A stretch of 64,000 nucleotides of DNA from Streptomyces malachitofuscus (GCF_014650055.1 NZ_BMUF01000006.1:1-64000); one strand, 5' to 3'; counted from the stretch's first letter, positions 11,801 to 24,907 are shown. The notes: generated by a model from the letters alone, not told the origin. Translations and numbers: made by a program.

Positions 11801-14800
11801 GAGCTGGACGTGCGCGCCAACCGGCTGGCGGGTGAACTGCGGGCGCGCGGGGTGGACGTGGGTTCCCCCGTCGTGGTCTGCCTGCGGCGGTCGGTGGAGC
11901 TGCCGGTGGCGTTGCTGGCCGTGTGGAAGGCCGGTGCGGCGTATGTGCCGCTGGACCCGGACTACCCGGCCGACCGGCTGGCGTTCATGCTCGACGACTC
12001 GGGTGCGACGGCGGTGGTGACGGAGCGGTCGTGCCTGGAGCGACTGCCCGCTGTGGCCGCCGAGGTGGCCGTGGTGGTGCTGGACGACGAGGCGGACCGC
12101 GCGTCCGTCGAGGCCCGTCCGGTGACGGACCCCGAGTCCGGTGCGGGGCCCGGCGACTTGGCGTATGTGGTGTACACGTCGGGCTCCACGGGGCGGCCCA
12201 AGGGCGTGGGAGTCGAGCACGCGTCGATCGTCCGGCTGGTGTGGGACGCCGACTATGTGCGGCTGGGCCCGGACGCGGTGGTCGCCCAGGCCGCGGACGC
12301 GTCGTTCGACGCGCTGACGTTCGAGCTGTGGGGTCCGCTGTCCACCGGTGGCCGGGTGGTGGGCCTGTCCCGTGAGGTTCTGCTGTCCCCCGGGGACCTG
12401 GTGGCGGAGCTGCGTGCCCGGGGTGTGACGACCCTGTTCGTGACGACGGCCTTGTTCAACCAGGTCGTGGCCGTCGATCCGTCGGCGTTCGGATCCCTGG
12501 ACAGTCTTCTGTTCGGCGGTGAGGCGGTGGACGCCGGCCGGGTGGCCGAGGTGCTGGCGGCCGAGTCCCCTGCGCGGCTGGTTCATGTCTACGGCCCGAC
12601 CGAGGCGACGACGTTCGCGTCGTGGCACGAGGTGACGGGCGTGGAAGGCCGGACGGTGCCGATCGGCCGCCCGATCGTCCATACGGAGTTGCTGGTCCTC
12701 GACGCCCGGCAGCGGCTGGTCCCGGTGGGGGTGACCGGTGAGTTGTACGTGGGCGGGCCCGGTCTCGCGCGGGGCTATCTGGGACGCCCCGGTCTGACCG
12801 CCCAGCGGTTCGTGGCGCATCCGTACGCGACCGAACCGGGCGCTCGTCTCTACCGGACCGGTGATCTGGTGCGCCGGCTGCCGGACGGGTCGATCCAGTT
12901 CGTGGGCCGCAGCGACCACCAGGTGAAGCTGCGCGGCTTCCGGATCGAGCTGGGTGAGATCGAGGCCGCGTTGCGGGCGCACTCCGCGGTGCGTGACGCG
13001 GTCGTGGTCGTGACCGGTGAGGGGCGTGAGCGCCGTCTGGCGGCCTATGTCACCTTCGCCGGGGGCGAGTCGCCGGAGCACGCCGAACTGCGGGCGGCCC
13101 TGACGCGGTCGCTGCCGGAGTACATGGTTCCGGCGGTGTTCGTGGTGCTGGAGCACCTGCCGCTGACCCCGAGCGGAAAGCTCGACCGCCGCGCGCTGCC
13201 TGCCCCCGAGGCCGTACGGGCCGAGTATGCGGCGGCGCGGACCGACACCGAGGCGATCCTCGCCGAGGTGTGGGCCGAGGCGCTGGGCGTCGAACGGGTC
13301 GGCATCCACGACAACTTCTTCGAGCTGGGCGGCGACTCCATCCTGTCCATCCAGGTGGTCGCCCGGGCCCGCGCCAAGGGCGTCGGCATCACCCCCAAGC
13401 TGGTGTTCGACCACCCCACGGTGGCGGACCTGGCGTCGGTCGCCGGAGTGGAGTCCGTCCGGGCCGAACAGGGCGTCGTCACCGGCGAGGCACCCCTCAC
13501 GCCCATCCAGTCGTGGTTCTACGGCCTGGACCTGCCGGAGCGGAACCACTTCAACCAGTCCGTGCTCCTCGATGTGACCGGCGTGGAGCGTGCCGCCCTC
13601 GACGCGGCCGTCCGGACGCTGCTCGCCCACCACGACGCGTTGCGCCTGCGCTCGGACGGCTCGCGCATGTGGTTCGCCGAGCCCGACGGCCAAGGGCTGG
13701 AGGACGCGGACGGCCGCACGGCCGACGAGGTCCAGGCGAGCCTCGACCTGGTGAACGGCCCGGTGGCACGGTTCGTGCGTCTGTCCGAGGACCGGCTGCT
13801 CATCGCCATTCACCACATGGCCGTGGACGGAGTGTCGTGGCGGATCCTCCTGGAGGACCTCGCCGCCGCCTACGAGGGCGCCCCCCTGGCCCCCAAGACC
13901 ACCTCCTTCAAGGAGTGGGCCGAGCGCCTCCGACAGGCCGCCGACCCGGCCGAGGACGCCTACTGGGACACCGTCCCCGCCACTGCCCTGCCCGTTGACC
14001 ATCCCGGCGGCGAGAACACCGTCGCCTCTGCCGAGTCGGTGGCCGTCGGGCTGGACGAGGCCGAGACCCGTGCCCTGCTGACCGACGTGCCGGCGGCCTA
14101 CCGGACGCAGATCAACGACGTTCTGCTGACCGCGCTTTCCCAGACCCTGACCGGCTGGACCGGCCAGGAGACCGTCTCCGTCGCGCTGGAGGGGCACGGC
14201 CGTGAGGAGTTGTTCGACGACGTCGACCTCTCCCGCACGGTCGGCTGGTTCACCTCCCTGTTCCCCGTCGCCCTCACCCCGGGCGGAGAGGCTCCGGGTT
14301 CGGCGCTGAAGGCGGTCAAGGAACAGCTCCGCGCCGTCCCGCGCCGTGGCGTCGGCTACGGCCTGACCCACGACCTGGCCGCCCTGCCCGCCGGACTGTC
14401 CTTCAACTACCTCGGGCAACTGGACTCGCTCTCCGCCGGCGGCCCGTTCGGCGCGGTCGCCGAGCCCGCTGGGGCCGTGGCCGCCGAGACGGGGCGTCGC
14501 GCGCACCTCATCGATGTCAGCGGGGCGGTCGGAGACGGCCGGCTGACCATCGACTGGACCTACTCCGCGAACCTGCACGACCGCGCGACCGTCACCGCAC
14601 TGGCCGAGGAGTTCGTCTCCCGGCTCCGGGCGCTGGTCGAGCACTGCCTGACCCCGGACGCCGGTGGACTGACGCCGTCCGACGTGCCGCTGGCCGGCCT
14701 CGACCAGCACACCCTGGACGGGCTCGCCGACCGCTCGGTCGAGGACATCTATCCGCTGGCCCCGCTGCAGCAGGGCATGCTGTTCCACGCGCTGGCGGAA

Positions 14801-17800
14801 CCCGACTCCGGCCTGTACGTCGAGCAGATCCACTGGAGGCTCGAAGGCGACCTGGACGTCGAACGGCTGCTGGCCGCCTGGCAGGCCACCGTGGAGGACC
14901 ACGCCATCCTGCGGACCGCCTTCCGGCTCGACGAGGACGGCAGGGCGCTGCAGATCGTCCGTTCGGACGTGCGCGTGCCGTTGGCCCGGCACGACCTGCG
15001 CGGCCTGGACGACGCCGCCCAGGCGGAGCGGATCGAGGAGGTGCTGCGGGAGGACCGCGAACGCGGATTCGACCTCGCGGCCGCGCCCCTGTTGAGACTG
15101 TGCCTGCTGCGGACGTCCGCGAAGACCCATCACCTCGTCTGGACGTTCCACCACATCCTGCTGGACGGATGGAGCACCGGCGCGGTCCTGTCGCAGGTCT
15201 TCGCACGGTACGGCGACCGGGACCTCCGGCCGGCTCCGGCCACTCGCCCGTACCGCGACTTCGTCGCATGGCTGGCCGGACAGAAGGCACCCGAGGACTA
15301 CTGGCGACGCGCCCTGGCAGGGTTCACCGAGCGTACGTCGCCGAGCCTTGCGGATCCGCTGTCCGAGCCCGGCCGGCCGGCCGGCCACGACGCCGACGAC
15401 TCGGATCACGCCTCCGAATGGGAGACCCGGCTCGGTGGCGAGGCCACCCGGCGGATCGGCGACTTCGCCAAGTCGCAGGGGCTGACCCTGAACACCCTCG
15501 TCCAGGGCGCCTGGGCCCTCGTCCTGGCCCGCTACAGCGGGCGCGACGACGTGCTGTTCGGGACCACGGTCTCCGGACGGCCGGCGCAGCTGCCCGGAGT
15601 CGAGGACATGGTCGGACTGTTCATCAACACGCTGCCGGTGCGGGTGGGCCTCGACGCCTCGACACCGGTCGTCGACTGGCTGCGCGAACTCCAGCGGCAG
15701 CAGTCCGAACAGCGGCAGTACAGCTACAGCTCGCTGGTCGACGTGCAGCGCTGGAGCGAGATCCCGCCGGGCGAGCAGATGTTCGACTCCCTGCTGATCT
15801 TCGAGAACTTCCCGGCGGGAGCCGCGCCCGAGCAGGACGACAGCCGGGAGCTGGCCATCCTTCCGGTGAGCACGAGGGAACGGACCAACTACCCGCTGAC
15901 CGCGGTCGTCGTCCCGGGCGCGGAACTCTCGGTGAACCTCACCTACGACCGGGACCGCTACGCGGCCGCGGCGGTGGAGCGGCTGGGCCGCCACTACCTG
16001 CGGGCGCTGGACCTGATCACCGGGAACCCGGGGGCCGCGCTCGGGGAGCTGTCCCTGGTGGACCCCGAGGAACGGGAGCGGCTGGTCACCGGCTGGAACG
16101 CGACGGCACGGGAGGCGGCCCCGTCCACCCTGCCGGAGCTGTTCCGGCGTCAGGTGGCCCGCACCCCGGACGCTCCGGCGGTCGTCGCGGGCGACCGGAC
16201 GCTGACGTACCGCGAGCTCGACGCGCGGGCCGACCGGATCGCCCGTGGGCTGCGGGCGGAGGGCGTCGCCCCCGGCTCGATCGTCGGACTGTGCCTGGAC
16301 CGGGGGATCGACGCCGTGGCCGCCGTGCTCGGTGTGCTGAAGGCAGGGGGCGCCTATCTGCCGCTCGACCCGGCCCACCCGCGAGCCAGGCTGTCCGCGA
16401 TGCTGGCGGAGGCCGAGGCGGTCCTCCTCGTGACCACGGCCTCGATCACCGGGGCCGGCGGTTTCCCCGAGTTCGCCGGGACGACCCTGGACCTGGACCG
16501 GGACCTGGAAACCGGCGAACCGGCCGGACCCGACGACGGCGGTGATCCGCCCCTGCCGGCGACGCCCGAGGACGTCGCCTACGTCATCTACACCTCCGGT
16601 TCCACCGGACGTCCCAAGGGCGTCATGGTGGAGCACGCGAGCGCGGTCGAGCTCGCCCGGACGCTCGGGGAGCAGCTCGCCGGCCTGGACGGCCCACGCG
16701 TGAGCCTCATGGCGTCGCTCTCCTTCGACGCCTCCGTCCAGCAGCTGGTCCTGATGCTGCACGGTGCGGCGCTGCACATCGTCCCCGACGAGCTCCGGCG
16801 GGACGCGGCGGCCTGCGTCGCCCACATCCGGACGGCGGGTCTCGACCTGATCGACTGCACCCCCACACAGCTCGAGGCGCTGCTGGAGGCCGGGCTCACG
16901 GGACCGCTCCGCATCTGGGTGGGCGGCGAGCGCGTCGGCGAGCGGCTGTGGCGCAGGCTCGCCGACGCCCCCGGGCTGTCGGCGGTGAACATGTACGGCC
17001 TCACCGAATGCACCGTGGACAGCACCCTGGCCCCGGTGGACGGGAACCGCACCCCGTCGATCGGGCGCCCGATGCCCGGTACCCGCGTCTACGTGCTCGA
17101 CGGACGGCTGGAACCGGTGCCCGTCGGAGTGGTCGGCGAGATCTGCATCGGCGGGACCGGTGTGAGCCGCGGCTATCTGCACCGTCCCGGGGCGACGGCC
17201 GAGCGCTTCGTCGCGGACCCGCACGGCGGGCGGGGTGCCCGGCTGTACCGCACGGGGGACCTGGGCCGCTGGCGGACCGACGGGACCCTCGAGTACATCG
17301 GCCGCGCCGACCAGCAGGTGAAGGTCCGCGGCTTCCGGATCGAGCCGGCCGAGATCGAGGCGGCGCTGCTCACCCATCCCGCCGTGCGGGAGGCCGTGGT
17401 GATGGCCGACGACGACCGTCTGACGGCCTACCTGACGACGGCGGCGGAGACCGAGGTGCCCGCGGTCGGCGAGCTGCGCGCCCACCTGCGGCAGAGCCTG
17501 CCGGACTTCATGCTGCCGGCCGCCTTCGTGGCACTGGAGGAGCTGCCCCGGACACCGAACGGCAAGCTCGACCGTTCCGCGCTCGTCCCGTCCGGCGAGG
17601 CGAGGCTGGGCACGGGCGCCGTCCATGTCGCCCCGCGCACGCCCACCGAGCGGACCCTGGCCGGCATCTGGGCGGATGTCCTCGGCGTCGAACGTGTCGG
17701 CGTCCACGACAACTTCTTCGAACTCGGCGGGGACTCCATCCTGTCCCTGCAGGTGGTGACCCGCGCCGGCGGGCAGGGCGTCGTACTGACCCCCAAACTC

Positions 17801-20800
17801 GTCTTCGAGTATCCGACCGTCGCCCTGCTCGCCGAGGCGGCGGCCGGCGCCACGGCCTCCGCCGAGGCCGTGGCAGGCCCCGCCGACGCGCTGGACCACT
17901 ACCGGACCGAGTGGGAGCGGCAGGCCGGTCCCCACCCCGAAGTGACGGACGCCTATCCGCTCTCGCCCCTCCAGCACGGCATGCTCTTCCACGCCCTGGC
18001 GGCGCCGGAGGCGGGCATGTACGTCGAGCAGATCCACTGGCGCCTGGACGGTCCGCTCGACGCGGACCGGATGCGCGACGCCTGGCAGCGGATGCTGGAC
18101 CGGCACCCGGTGCTGCGCACGGCGATCTGGAACCCCGCCTCGGGCCAGGCCCTTCAGCTGGTCCACGGCCGGGTCGCGGTCCCGTTCCACGAGCACGACC
18201 TGACCGGTGCCGCGGAGCAGGAGCAGCAGCACCTGATCCGGGAACTGCTGGACGAGGACCGGCGCCGCGGATTCGACTTCTCGGCGGCGCCGCTGCTGCG
18301 CATCCATCTCGTCCGGACCGCGGACGACACCCATCACCTGCTGTGGAGCTTCCACCACATGCTGCTGGACGGGTGGAGCGTCAACACCGTGCTGGCGGAG
18401 GTGTTCGGCGTCTACGCCGCCCCGGAGGGGACGGCGGGCGACGTGCTCCCTCCGGTGCGCCCGTTCCGCGACTACATCGCCTGGCTCGACCGGCAGGACC
18501 CCGACGCCGCGCAGGCCTACTGGCAGCGGGCGCTGGCCGGCTTCGACACCGCCACCCCGCTCGGCGTCGACCGTCCGGCCCGGCCGGGCCTGCCGCAGAC
18601 ACCGCCGGGCGAGTGGGAGGTGTCGCTGTCACAGGCCGACACCGTGTCCGTCACCGACGCCGCCCGCTCGGGCCGGTGGACGCTGAACACGCTGGCCCAG
18701 GCGGCGTGGGCGGTGCTGCTCGGCCGGTACGGGGGCGAGCGCGACGTGGTGTTCGGCACCGTCGACGCCGGACGCCCGGCCTCGCTGACCGGGGTCGAGG
18801 ACATGGTCGGCCTGTTCATGAACACCCTGCCGGTCCGGGTCCGACTGGACGACGCCGAGCGGGTGGCGGACTGCCTGGACCGGCTGCAGCGGGACCAGGC
18901 GCAGGCCCGGGAGTACGGCCACAGCCCGCTGGTGTCGGTGCAGCGGTGGAGCGACGTCCCGCCCAACGAGCCGCTCTTCGAATCCCTCCTGGTCTTCGAG
19001 AACGTCCCGTTCGGCGCGCTGCCCGAGGAAGCGTCCGAACTCGACCTCCGGCTGACCTCGATCGACATGCGGGAACACATCAACTACCCGCTGTCGATCG
19101 CGCTCGTGGGCGGCGAGCGGTTCACCTGCCACCTCTACTACGACCAGCGGCGCTTCACCGCCGAGGCCGTCCGGAAACTGACCGACGACTTCCTGTCCCT
19201 GCTGCTGGAGATCGCGCGGCGGCCGGACGCGCAGGTCGCTGAGCTGTCCCCGCTGTCCCCCCAGGACGTCCGGACGCTGCTGGCCCGCGGACGCGGACCC
19301 GACGCCGCGACCCGGCCGGCGCTCGTGCCCGCCCGGCTGGCCGAGATCTCACGCGCCCGGCCGGACGCCGTGGCCCTGGAGACCACGGACGGCACGGTGA
19401 TCAGCCACCGCGAGCTGGAGGCCCGGGTGGGCGGGGTGGCCGCGGCCCTGCGCGCCCGCGGCGTCGGTGCCGAGGAACCCGTCGCGGTCCTGCTGGAGCG
19501 CTCGGTGGACTGGGCGGTCGCCGTGCTCGGGGTCCTGCGGGCCGGGGCCATGTACGTGCCGCTGGATCCGCGGTACCCGGACGACCGGCTCGCCCTGTAC
19601 CTCCGGGACACCGGGGCCCGTACCGTCCTGACCTCGACCGAGCTGGCGCCCCGCGTCACCGGCGGGGCGGTGACCCTCGCGATCGGTGACTGTGCCGCGG
19701 TGCCCGGCGACGGTCCGCTCGACATCACGCCGGACCGGCTGGCGTACGTCATGTATACGTCGGGCTCGACCGGGCGTCCCAAGGGCGTGCTCGTCGAGCA
19801 CGGCGGCCTGGCCAACCTCATCGCCGCCGACATCGACGAGTTCGGCCTGGACGAGGACAGCAGGGTGCTCAGCTTCGCGCCGCTTGGCTTCGACCTGTCG
19901 GTCCAGGAGCTGCTGATGACCCTCTGCGCGGGCGGGCGGCTCATCCTGGCCCCGCAGGACCAGCTGCTGCCCGACCAGGGGCTCGCCGGGATCCTCCGCG
20001 AGCACCGGGTCACCCATCTGCAGATGCCGCCGCAGGCCTGGGCGGGCCTGGACCCGCACACCGTGCCCGACCTGCGGACCGTGCTGACCGGTTCCGACCG
20101 GGTGCCCGCCGAGCTCACGGCGGCATGGGCGGGCAAACAGGTGCTCAACGTGTACGGGTCCACCGAGGCCACCGCCGACAGCACCGTCCATCTGTGCGAC
20201 CCCGAGGACGGCGACACGCCGCCCGTCGGCCGGCCGATCGCGGGGACCCGCGTCTACCTGCTCGACGACCGCGCGGAGCTGGTGCCGCCCGGCACCGTCG
20301 GAGAGATCTGCCTCGGCGGCGTCGGGGTGGCCCGCGGCTACCTGGGGCAGCCGGGACTGACGGCCGCGAAGTTCACGGCCGACCCGTTCGGCGATGTCCC
20401 GGGCGCCCGGCTGTACCGCACCGGTGACCTCGGCAGGTGGCGTGCCGACGGCGTCCTGGAGTTCCTCGGCCGCGCCGACCACCAGGTGAAGGTGCGCGGC
20501 TTCCGGGTCGAGCTCGGCGAGGTCGAGGCCGCACTCCTGCGGCGGCCCGAGGTGCGCAACGCGATCGTGGTCGCCCGCGAGCGCAGGCTCGTCGCCTACG
20601 TCGTACCGGAGACGGCGCCCCTGGACACCGCCCGGCTCAGGGACGGGCTGCGCGACGTCCTGCCCGACCACATGGTGCCCTCCGTGATCGTGCCCCTGGA
20701 GACCCTGCCGCTCACCACGTCCGGCAAGATCGACCGCCGGGCGCTGCCGGACCCCAAGGAGCTGCGGACCGGCCGGGCCGCCACCCTGCCGCGCAACCCG

Positions 20801-23800
20801 ACCGAGGAGATCGTCGCGGCGGTCTGGGCGGACGTCCTGGAACTGCCGTACGTCGGGGTCGAGGAGTCCTTCTTCGACCTGGGCGGTGACTCCATCGTCT
20901 CCATCCAGCTGGCCGCCCGGCTGTCGGCCGCGCTCGGTGCCGAGATCGCACTCCGGGACGTCTTCGCCGCGCCGACCGTCGCGGAGCAGGCCGCCCTCGT
21001 ACGCGGCAGGAAGGGCAGGCGGCTGCCGCCGCTCGTCCCCGTCGACCGCGGCGCGGACCTCGCGCTGTCGTACAACCAGCGGCGGCTGTGGTTCGTGGAG
21101 CAGCTCCACCCCGGCACCGCCGGGTACAACACCGGCACGACCCTGCGGCTGCGCGGGCGGCTCGACCGGGAGGCCCTGCGCGGCGCGCTCGACACGCTGA
21201 TCGACCGTCACGAGGTGCTGCGCACCCGCTACGCGACGGTCGGCGGCGAACCCGTCCAGGTGATAGAGCCGCCCTCGCCGGCCGTCCTCAGCGAGTACGA
21301 GGTGACGGGTCCGGACGCGGACGAGCAGGCGCGGAGTATCGTGACCGAGGAACTCGACCGCCCCTACGACCTGGCCGCGGGCCCGCTGCTGCGGTGCTCC
21401 CTGGTGCGCCTCGGCGACGACGACCACGTCCTGACGCTCGGCCTGCACCACAGCGTGTGCGACGGCTGGTCGCTGGGCGTCCTCATATCCGAGCTGACCA
21501 CCGTCTACGCCGCCCTCACGGCGGGCGAGCCCGCGGCACTGCCGCCGCTGCCGGTGCAGTACGCCGACTACGCGGCCTGGCAGCGGCAGTGGCTGTCCGG
21601 CGACGAGCTCGCCGCGCAGCGCGACGCCTGGCTGGCCGAGCTGTCCGGCATGCCCCCGGTGCTGGAGCTGCCCGTCGACCGGCCCCGGCCCGCGGTGGCC
21701 GGCATGGGGGGTGCCACACACACCTTCACCGTTCCGGAGGAGCTGTCCCGGCGGCTCACCGCCCTCGGACGGCACCACGACGCGACGCCGTTCATGGTGC
21801 TGCTCGCCGCGTACACGGCGCTGCTGGGACGCTGGAGCGGCCAGGAGGACTTCGCCGTCGGGGTGCCGATCGCCGGCCGCGACCGTCCCGAGACCCAGGA
21901 CCTGGTGGGCTTCTTCGTCAACACTCTCGTCATGCGCGGCGACCTGGGCGGCGACCCCGGTTTCGACGCGCTGCTCGACCGGGTGCGCGCGACCGCGCTG
22001 CGGGCCTACGACCACCAGGACATGCCCTTCGAGCTGCTGGTGGAGGAGCTGGCCCCGACCCGGAGCCTGGACCGCCACCCGCTGTTCCAGACGGTGTTCT
22101 CGCTGCAGAACGTGCCCGGCGGCCACATCCGTCCGCCCGGTCTGGAGCTGGAGCCGTTCGAACTGCCCGTCACCACCACCAACTTCGACCTCAGCCTGCA
22201 CATGGTGACCTCCGACGAGGGCTTCGCCGGAGTCTTCGAGTACGCCACCGAGCTGTTCGACGAGGAGACCGTCGAGCTGCTGTCGCAACGCTTCGTGCGG
22301 CTGCTGGAGGCCGTCGCGGACCGCCCCGGGACCGCCCTGTCCGACCTGCCCCTGCTGTCGGCCGAGGAGCGGGCGGAGGCGGAACGCGGCGCTCGCGGGC
22401 CCGTCGTGCCGCTGCCACCCGAGGCGCTGCACGAGCTGGTCGCGGCGCAGGCGCGGCAGCGTCCGGAGGCGGTGGCCGTCGAGTTCGACGGCCGGGAGCT
22501 GACCTACGCCGGGCTCGTCGCGGACGCCAACCGGCTGGCCTGGCGGCTGCGTGCCGCCGGGGTGCGGGACGGCGACCTCGTCGGGGTCTGCGTGGAGCGG
22601 TCGCTCGACCTTCCCGTCGTCCTGCTCGCCGTGCTCACGGCGGGCGCCGCCTATGTCCCGCTCGACCCGCAGTACCCGGCCGCACGGCTGGCGCTGATGG
22701 CGGAGGACGCCGGGGCGTCGGTGATCGTCACCCAGCGCCGGCTGCGCGACCGGCTCCCGGGCACGGACGCGACGGTCGTCGTCCTGGAGGACCCGGCGGA
22801 GGGGGAGGGTGACGTCCGCGACGACGCGCCCGCCACCGGCGCGGGTCCCGACTCGGCGGTCTACGCGATGTTCACCTCCGGATCGACGGGCCGCCCCAAG
22901 GGCGTGCTGGTCGACCACCGGGCGGTGGTCCGCCTGATCACCGGCCAGGAGTTCGCCCGGCTCGGTCCGGACGAGACACTGGTGCAGCTCGCACCCGTCG
23001 CCTTCGACGCCTCGACCCTCGAGCTGTGGGGCGCGCTCGCGCACGGCGCCCGGCTGCTGGTCGCCCCTCCCGGCGCGACGGGCGTCGACGGCCTGCGCGA
23101 GCTGCTGGCCGGACGCCAGGTGAGCGTGCTCTGGCTGACCTCCTCGCTGTTCAACGTCGTCGTCGACGAGGACCCCCAGGTGCTGTCGGGCGTGCGGGAA
23201 CTGCTCATCGGGGGTGAGGCACTGTCGGCCCACCACGTCCGGGCCGCCCTCGACGCGCTGCCCGCGATCCGCATCGTCAACGGCTACGGGCCGACGGAGA
23301 GCACCACCTTCGCCTGCTGCCACCCGATCTCCCGCGATCTGGACCCACTGGCCGGACCGATCCCGATCGGACGGCCGATCGCGGGCACCGAGGCGTGGGT
23401 CCTCGACGCCGCGATGAACCCCGTGCCCCGGGGCACCACCGGGGAGCTGTACCTGGGCGGGGCGGGACTGGCCCGCGGGTACCTGGGCAGGCCCGGCCTG
23501 ACGGCGCGGAGCTTCGTGCCCCACCCGTTCGCCGCCGGACCCGGCGAGCGGCTCTACCGCACCGGCGACCTGGTGCGCCACCGCCCCGACGGCACGCTGG
23601 AGTTCCTCGGCAGGGCCGACGAGCAGATCAAGGTGCGCGGCTTCCGGGTCGAGCCCACCGAGATCGAGACGGTCCTCAAGACCCACCCCGGGGTGCGGGA
23701 CGCCGCCGTCCTCGCGCACGGCCATGGCGGTGCCCGGCACCTCGCCGCGCACCTCGTGCTCGGCGAGCGTCCCCCGGGTGTTCCCGAACTCCGTTCCCAC

Positions 23801-24907
23801 CTCGCGGAAGTGCTGCCGGAGCACATGATCCCGGCGGCGTTCCACGCCCTGCCCGCCTTGCCGCTGACGCCCAGCGGCAAGGTCGACCGGCAGAAGCTGG
23901 CCGCGCTCGGAGTCCAGGGACCGCTGCAGGCGGAGTACGTGGCGCCGGGCACCGCCACCGAGGAGCTCGTGGCCGCGCTGTGGGCCGAACAGCTGGGCCT
24001 GGACCGCGTCGGCGCCGCGGACGACTTCTTCGCGGTGGGCGGCCACTCGCTGGCCGCGATCCGGCTGCTGACCCGGATCGAGGCGGTCACCGGAGTCCGG
24101 CTCCCGGTACGGGAGGTGTTCGCCCGGCCCACCGTCGCCGAGCTCGCTGCCGAGATCGACCGCCGGGGCACCGGCAGCGGCGAACCCGGGCCCGCGGACC
24201 GGATCGTGACGTTCAGCACCGGCTCCCGGCCGCCCCGGGTGGTGTTCGTCCACCCGGCCGGTGCCAGTGCCTACCCGTACCTGGAACTGGCCCGGGAGCT
24301 CGGCGACGACCGGACGGTCCTCGGGATCCAGGCCCCCGAACTGGACGGCGGCCGGACCGAGGGGCGGACCATCGAGGAGATGGCGGCCGCGTACGCCGAT
24401 CTTCTCCTGGACCTGCCGGGGGAGGAGCAGGGAGCCGTGCCGCCGACCGTGCTGGCCGGCTGGTCGCTGGGCGGCGTGCTGGCGCTGGAGATGGCCCGCA
24501 GGCTGCGGCCCGCCGGGCACGAACCGCCGCTGGTGGCCCTGCTCGACAGCTCGCTGCCGCCCGCCCTGACGTCCTCGGCCGCATCCGAGCTGACCCCCGA
24601 GGACCGCGCCCTGCTCGACGACCCCGAGGTCCCCGAGCCGATCCGCGAGCTGGCCCGCCGCCAGCTCGACGCCTACCGCTCCTACCGGCCCGCCCCGTTC
24701 GACGGACGCGTGCTGCTGTTCGTCGCGGGCCTGGAGGACGACGGCAGCCCGCGGCCGGAGTCCACGGCCACCAAGGCCGCCTGGGCTCCCGTGCTGACGG
24801 GGGAGACCGAGGAGGAGAACGTGGCCGCCGGCCACGCATCCCTGATGTCGGGCGAGGCCGTCCAGGCCGTCGCCCGAGTACTGCGCGAACGGCTGAGGCA
24901 GCTGTGA
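5816..24907 (+). CDS. Non-ribosomal peptide synthetase, five modules with terminal thioesterase
   Basis: This 6363-residue enzyme completes and releases the peptide. The order is C-A-PCP-E, C-A-PCP-E, C-A-PCP, C-A-PCP, C-A-PCP-TE. PCP serines lie near residues 1017, 2508, 3975, 5026 and 6078. The TE nucleophile is in GWSLGG near 6216, with a late His in [10 protein letters not shown]. The ATG at 5816 has aaggag nine bases upstream. The N-terminus starts almost directly with [13 protein letters not shown], as COM acceptor proteins do, so it should receive the chain from the preceding E-terminated NRPS. Pocket codes in order are DADMVGAVGK (not recognised), DAFFLGVTFK (branched aliphatic), DAQDWGMVDK (Gln-like), DLQQLGVADK (not recognised) and DALWLGGTFK (Val-like). 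Substrate calls are inference; the domain architecture is read directly. Confidence 0.97.
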   Translation: MKQSRGNVEDIYPMSPLQQGMLFHGLLESGSSMYFQRAQWLLEGELDPRALERAWQETVDRHPILRTAFLWEKTKQPVQVVRAKVKVPFTRHDLAGLSGAEQERRLRELLDADQAEGFDFARAPLLRVTLVRLAPRTHRLIWSFHHVLLDGWSLVAVLNEVFGRYGDPEFAARPVRPYREYIDWLGKQDASAAERFWRTALDGFESPTPLTFARPAGRADSDGDSEPGTHRAAIGRDVSDALTALARSRHLTVNTIAQAAWGLLLARHGGTRDVVFGTTVSGRPADLSGVEEMIGLFINTLPVRVRIGDAERVGAWLDRLQKEQTELRQYEYSQLAQIQSWSDVDAGAPLFETLFVFENYPVSATAAGPSDGSEDDARTLRMSGIDNREHTNYPLSVAVVVGDGLALDLSYDRRRIDDATVERLVAQYLRLLEQIPGRLDDLVAELSPLTEDERAVLLTGGNDDVLTVPEQMVPEQFARTARRTPDAVAVVDGAREITYGELHATTERLARHLRALGAGPGTLVAVGAERSLEMVVGLLGTLAAGAAYVPLDLAYPAERTEMILAETGAQIVLARRDTSGGLPAGDARVVLLDAPDTWSHDEHAPDPSDLSADDLAYVIYTSGSTGRPKGTLIEHGALAAYVAAAQRLYSIGAGDRVVQFSSPAFDASIDELMPCLTAGATLVFAGAATPTPPDLLKACENLSANVLMLPTAYWHELVATVETVPDALRLMVIGGEQAQPGAVRRWFELTEGSDCRLLNAYGPTEVTVGCTLAELTAAGTALSPHRVPVGRALPNSRVHVLDDRLQPVPAGAPGEICVTGPSLARGYLRQAGQTASRFVADPFAEEPGARLYRTGDLGRYLPDGTLEVIGRVDKQVKLRGFRVEPGETEAALAAHPEVRDAVVDVVGSGTDKRLVGYVVPRGTPPGPSELRAFLQRSLPDFMVPSAFVVLDVLPLTPSGKVDRRALPAPEGARPALATAFVAPRGPAETAVAEVWAEVLGLDRVGAHDNFFELGGDSILSIQVVARLRRRGLGLSPKQLFDHPTIAELAEAADATGLGTVHAEQGTVTGEAPLTPIQRWFHAQELPDRNHYNQSALLDVEGLDRGALAAAVGALFAHHDALRLRSDGNRQWFAEPDTQGLEDAEGRDADDVQASLDLVNGPVARFVLLSPGRLLIAVHHMAVDAVSWRILLEDLGTGYDQALAGRDVHLGAKTTSFRQWAHRLAELAGSGELDDEDAYWESVPVTDVPLDFPDGENTIDSGGQQTVQLDAEETRALLTEVPAAYRTQINDVLLTALAQTLSRWAGQESVSVALEGHGREDLFDDVDLSRTVGWFTSLFPVALTPGGDEPGAALKAVKEQLRAVPRRGIGHGLKHAPGGTPSAVNFNYLGRIDTSGTGEAAGARGTAFSPLPEPAGSNTAASGRRACAVEIDAVVSEDRLSLLWTYSRNLHRPETIAAVADEFLTRLRALIRHCTGPGSGGLTPADVPLAGLGQEALDRLVLGDRSIEDIYPLSPLQQGMLFHSLADPTSGVYVEQTHWKLDGPLDPDRLRAAWQATLDRHPALRTSILWEGVDRPLQIVRRGVPVPFFEEDLREATAIEQDARVQAVREDDRVQGGNLAAPPLMRIRLLRTGETTHHLLWTFHHVHLDGWSVNGVLGEVFGRYYTPGPFPERPVRPYRDYIAWLGEQDHAAAESFWRAKLQGDDPATWFGIARADEDPDEETPAAQPGHWQTALPSELTAALSRLARAQRLTPSTVLQGAWALLMARFSGKDDVAFGTTVSGRPADLAGVEDMVGMFINTLPVRIRIDDSEPVRSWLRRLQGEQAELRQYEYSALADLQRWSDAPAGEPLFEMLFVYENFPLGAAPESDRTQELAVTSMKTAEHTNYPLSMVVVPGDGIGLHAFHDVGRIDTATVQRLAEAYLRLLDGIARSDESTLVAELSPLDDAEHRALLAGRGGATPELPDVPVHALVAEQARLRPDAVAVEYDGVALTYGELDVRANRLAGELRARGVDVGSPVVVCLRRSVELPVALLAVWKAGAAYVPLDPDYPADRLAFMLDDSGATAVVTERSCLERLPAVAAEVAVVVLDDEADRASVEARPVTDPESGAGPGDLAYVVYTSGSTGRPKGVGVEHASIVRLVWDADYVRLGPDAVVAQAADASFDALTFELWGPLSTGGRVVGLSREVLLSPGDLVAELRARGVTTLFVTTALFNQVVAVDPSAFGSLDSLLFGGEAVDAGRVAEVLAAESPARLVHVYGPTEATTFASWHEVTGVEGRTVPIGRPIVHTELLVLDARQRLVPVGVTGELYVGGPGLARGYLGRPGLTAQRFVAHPYATEPGARLYRTGDLVRRLPDGSIQFVGRSDHQVKLRGFRIELGEIEAALRAHSAVRDAVVVVTGEGRERRLAAYVTFAGGESPEHAELRAALTRSLPEYMVPAVFVVLEHLPLTPSGKLDRRALPAPEAVRAEYAAARTDTEAILAEVWAEALGVERVGIHDNFFELGGDSILSIQVVARARAKGVGITPKLVFDHPTVADLASVAGVESVRAEQGVVTGEAPLTPIQSWFYGLDLPERNHFNQSVLLDVTGVERAALDAAVRTLLAHHDALRLRSDGSRMWFAEPDGQGLEDADGRTADEVQASLDLVNGPVARFVRLSEDRLLIAIHHMAVDGVSWRILLEDLAAAYEGAPLAPKTTSFKEWAERLRQAADPAEDAYWDTVPATALPVDHPGGENTVASAESVAVGLDEAETRALLTDVPAAYRTQINDVLLTALSQTLTGWTGQETVSVALEGHGREELFDDVDLSRTVGWFTSLFPVALTPGGEAPGSALKAVKEQLRAVPRRGVGYGLTHDLAALPAGLSFNYLGQLDSLSAGGPFGAVAEPAGAVAAETGRRAHLIDVSGAVGDGRLTIDWTYSANLHDRATVTALAEEFVSRLRALVEHCLTPDAGGLTPSDVPLAGLDQHTLDGLADRSVEDIYPLAPLQQGMLFHALAEPDSGLYVEQIHWRLEGDLDVERLLAAWQATVEDHAILRTAFRLDEDGRALQIVRSDVRVPLARHDLRGLDDAAQAERIEEVLREDRERGFDLAAAPLLRLCLLRTSAKTHHLVWTFHHILLDGWSTGAVLSQVFARYGDRDLRPAPATRPYRDFVAWLAGQKAPEDYWRRALAGFTERTSPSLADPLSEPGRPAGHDADDSDHASEWETRLGGEATRRIGDFAKSQGLTLNTLVQGAWALVLARYSGRDDVLFGTTVSGRPAQLPGVEDMVGLFINTLPVRVGLDASTPVVDWLRELQRQQSEQRQYSYSSLVDVQRWSEIPPGEQMFDSLLIFENFPAGAAPEQDDSRELAILPVSTRERTNYPLTAVVVPGAELSVNLTYDRDRYAAAAVERLGRHYLRALDLITGNPGAALGELSLVDPEERERLVTGWNATAREAAPSTLPELFRRQVARTPDAPAVVAGDRTLTYRELDARADRIARGLRAEGVAPGSIVGLCLDRGIDAVAAVLGVLKAGGAYLPLDPAHPRARLSAMLAEAEAVLLVTTASITGAGGFPEFAGTTLDLDRDLETGEPAGPDDGGDPPLPATPEDVAYVIYTSGSTGRPKGVMVEHASAVELARTLGEQLAGLDGPRVSLMASLSFDASVQQLVLMLHGAALHIVPDELRRDAAACVAHIRTAGLDLIDCTPTQLEALLEAGLTGPLRIWVGGERVGERLWRRLADAPGLSAVNMYGLTECTVDSTLAPVDGNRTPSIGRPMPGTRVYVLDGRLEPVPVGVVGEICIGGTGVSRGYLHRPGATAERFVADPHGGRGARLYRTGDLGRWRTDGTLEYIGRADQQVKVRGFRIEPAEIEAALLTHPAVREAVVMADDDRLTAYLTTAAETEVPAVGELRAHLRQSLPDFMLPAAFVALEELPRTPNGKLDRSALVPSGEARLGTGAVHVAPRTPTERTLAGIWADVLGVERVGVHDNFFELGGDSILSLQVVTRAGGQGVVLTPKLVFEYPTVALLAEAAAGATASAEAVAGPADALDHYRTEWERQAGPHPEVTDAYPLSPLQHGMLFHALAAPEAGMYVEQIHWRLDGPLDADRMRDAWQRMLDRHPVLRTAIWNPASGQALQLVHGRVAVPFHEHDLTGAAEQEQQHLIRELLDEDRRRGFDFSAAPLLRIHLVRTADDTHHLLWSFHHMLLDGWSVNTVLAEVFGVYAAPEGTAGDVLPPVRPFRDYIAWLDRQDPDAAQAYWQRALAGFDTATPLGVDRPARPGLPQTPPGEWEVSLSQADTVSVTDAARSGRWTLNTLAQAAWAVLLGRYGGERDVVFGTVDAGRPASLTGVEDMVGLFMNTLPVRVRLDDAERVADCLDRLQRDQAQAREYGHSPLVSVQRWSDVPPNEPLFESLLVFENVPFGALPEEASELDLRLTSIDMREHINYPLSIALVGGERFTCHLYYDQRRFTAEAVRKLTDDFLSLLLEIARRPDAQVAELSPLSPQDVRTLLARGRGPDAATRPALVPARLAEISRARPDAVALETTDGTVISHRELEARVGGVAAALRARGVGAEEPVAVLLERSVDWAVAVLGVLRAGAMYVPLDPRYPDDRLALYLRDTGARTVLTSTELAPRVTGGAVTLAIGDCAAVPGDGPLDITPDRLAYVMYTSGSTGRPKGVLVEHGGLANLIAADIDEFGLDEDSRVLSFAPLGFDLSVQELLMTLCAGGRLILAPQDQLLPDQGLAGILREHRVTHLQMPPQAWAGLDPHTVPDLRTVLTGSDRVPAELTAAWAGKQVLNVYGSTEATADSTVHLCDPEDGDTPPVGRPIAGTRVYLLDDRAELVPPGTVGEICLGGVGVARGYLGQPGLTAAKFTADPFGDVPGARLYRTGDLGRWRADGVLEFLGRADHQVKVRGFRVELGEVEAALLRRPEVRNAIVVARERRLVAYVVPETAPLDTARLRDGLRDVLPDHMVPSVIVPLETLPLTTSGKIDRRALPDPKELRTGRAATLPRNPTEEIVAAVWADVLELPYVGVEESFFDLGGDSIVSIQLAARLSAALGAEIALRDVFAAPTVAEQAALVRGRKGRRLPPLVPVDRGADLALSYNQRRLWFVEQLHPGTAGYNTGTTLRLRGRLDREALRGALDTLIDRHEVLRTRYATVGGEPVQVIEPPSPAVLSEYEVTGPDADEQARSIVTEELDRPYDLAAGPLLRCSLVRLGDDDHVLTLGLHHSVCDGWSLGVLISELTTVYAALTAGEPAALPPLPVQYADYAAWQRQWLSGDELAAQRDAWLAELSGMPPVLELPVDRPRPAVAGMGGATHTFTVPEELSRRLTALGRHHDATPFMVLLAAYTALLGRWSGQEDFAVGVPIAGRDRPETQDLVGFFVNTLVMRGDLGGDPGFDALLDRVRATALRAYDHQDMPFELLVEELAPTRSLDRHPLFQTVFSLQNVPGGHIRPPGLELEPFELPVTTTNFDLSLHMVTSDEGFAGVFEYATELFDEETVELLSQRFVRLLEAVADRPGTALSDLPLLSAEERAEAERGARGPVVPLPPEALHELVAAQARQRPEAVAVEFDGRELTYAGLVADANRLAWRLRAAGVRDGDLVGVCVERSLDLPVVLLAVLTAGAAYVPLDPQYPAARLALMAEDAGASVIVTQRRLRDRLPGTDATVVVLEDPAEGEGDVRDDAPATGAGPDSAVYAMFTSGSTGRPKGVLVDHRAVVRLITGQEFARLGPDETLVQLAPVAFDASTLELWGALAHGARLLVAPPGATGVDGLRELLAGRQVSVLWLTSSLFNVVVDEDPQVLSGVRELLIGGEALSAHHVRAALDALPAIRIVNGYGPTESTTFACCHPISRDLDPLAGPIPIGRPIAGTEAWVLDAAMNPVPRGTTGELYLGGAGLARGYLGRPGLTARSFVPHPFAAGPGERLYRTGDLVRHRPDGTLEFLGRADEQIKVRGFRVEPTEIETVLKTHPGVRDAAVLAHGHGGARHLAAHLVLGERPPGVPELRSHLAEVLPEHMIPAAFHALPALPLTPSGKVDRQKLAALGVQGPLQAEYVAPGTATEELVAALWAEQLGLDRVGAADDFFAVGGHSLAAIRLLTRIEAVTGVRLPVREVFARPTVAELAAEIDRRGTGSGEPGPADRIVTFSTGSRPPRVVFVHPAGASAYPYLELARELGDDRTVLGIQAPELDGGRTEGRTIEEMAAAYADLLLDLPGEEQGAVPPTVLAGWSLGGVLALEMARRLRPAGHEPPLVALLDSSLPPALTSSAASELTPEDRALLDDPEVPEPIRELARRQLDAYRSYRPAPFDGRVLLFVAGLEDDGSPRPESTATKAAWAPVLTGETEEENVAAGHASLMSGEAVQAVARVLRERLRQL
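5843..10310 (+). other. NRPS module B1: C-A-PCP-E, substrate unknown
   Basis: The C domain has HHVLLDGWS near residue 145. The A domain has [10 protein letters not shown] near 621 and the core [12 protein letters not shown]. The aligned pocket reads DADMVGAVGK, with an acidic residue at the 239 position and Met at 278; I do not know a residue for this code. The PCP is of GGDS type. The E domain has [10 protein letters not shown], where the usual Gly after the Asp is Ala. If active, it yields a D residue. Confidence 0.85.
10330..14720 (+). other. NRPS module B2: C-A(aliphatic)-PCP-E
   Basis: The C domain begins [14 protein letters not shown] and has HHVHLDGWS. The A domain core [12 protein letters not shown] and downstream positions give DAFFLGVTFK, which resembles codes for Ile, Leu or Val. 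The PCP (GGDSIL) and the E domain ([10 protein letters not shown]) are almost the same sequence as the PCP-E at the start of the window. Predicted product: a D branched-chain residue. Confidence 0.85.
14735..17870 (+). other. NRPS module B3: C-A(Gln-like)-PCP, no E domain
   Basis: The C domain begins [14 protein letters not shown] with HHILLDGWS near residue 3112. The adenylation core [12 protein letters not shown] and later positions give DAQDWGMVDK, close to the glutamine code DAQDLGVVDK. The PCP keeps the GGDSIL form found in front of E domains, but an Ala-rich linker of about 60 residues leads straight to the next C domain. An E domain may have been lost. Confidence 0.8.
17935..21010 (+). 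other. NRPS module B4: C-A-PCP, substrate unknown
   Basis: The C domain starts [19 protein letters not shown] and resembles the DCL-type domains of this assembly line rather than the LCL domain of module B5. The A domain core is [12 protein letters not shown] and the aligned code is DLQQLGVADK, which I do not recognise. Its later motif is YGSTE instead of the usual YGPTE. The PCP has GGDSIVS and no E domain follows. Confidence 0.8.
21050..24904 (+). other. NRPS module B5: C-A(Val-like)-PCP-TE
   Basis: The C domain has [13 protein letters not shown] and HHSVCDGWS, the classical LCL form. The A domain code is DALWLGGTFK, an aliphatic code close to valine. The PCP has GGHSLAAI, the form used when no epimerisation domain follows. 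A type I thioesterase of about 230 residues ends the protein with GWSLGG as nucleophile elbow, so release is hydrolytic or by cyclisation. Confidence 0.85.

Noticed and set aside
7799..18358. Minus-strand open frame of over 3500 codons
   Set aside because: It lies entirely opposite the five-module NRPS and has low-complexity Gly/Arg/Gln/Val composition. It is the usual antisense shadow of high-GC coding DNA.
19349..24835. Minus-strand open frame of about 1800 codons
   Set aside because: It is antisense to the last NRPS modules, with no domain and no RBS; composition is a GC artefact.
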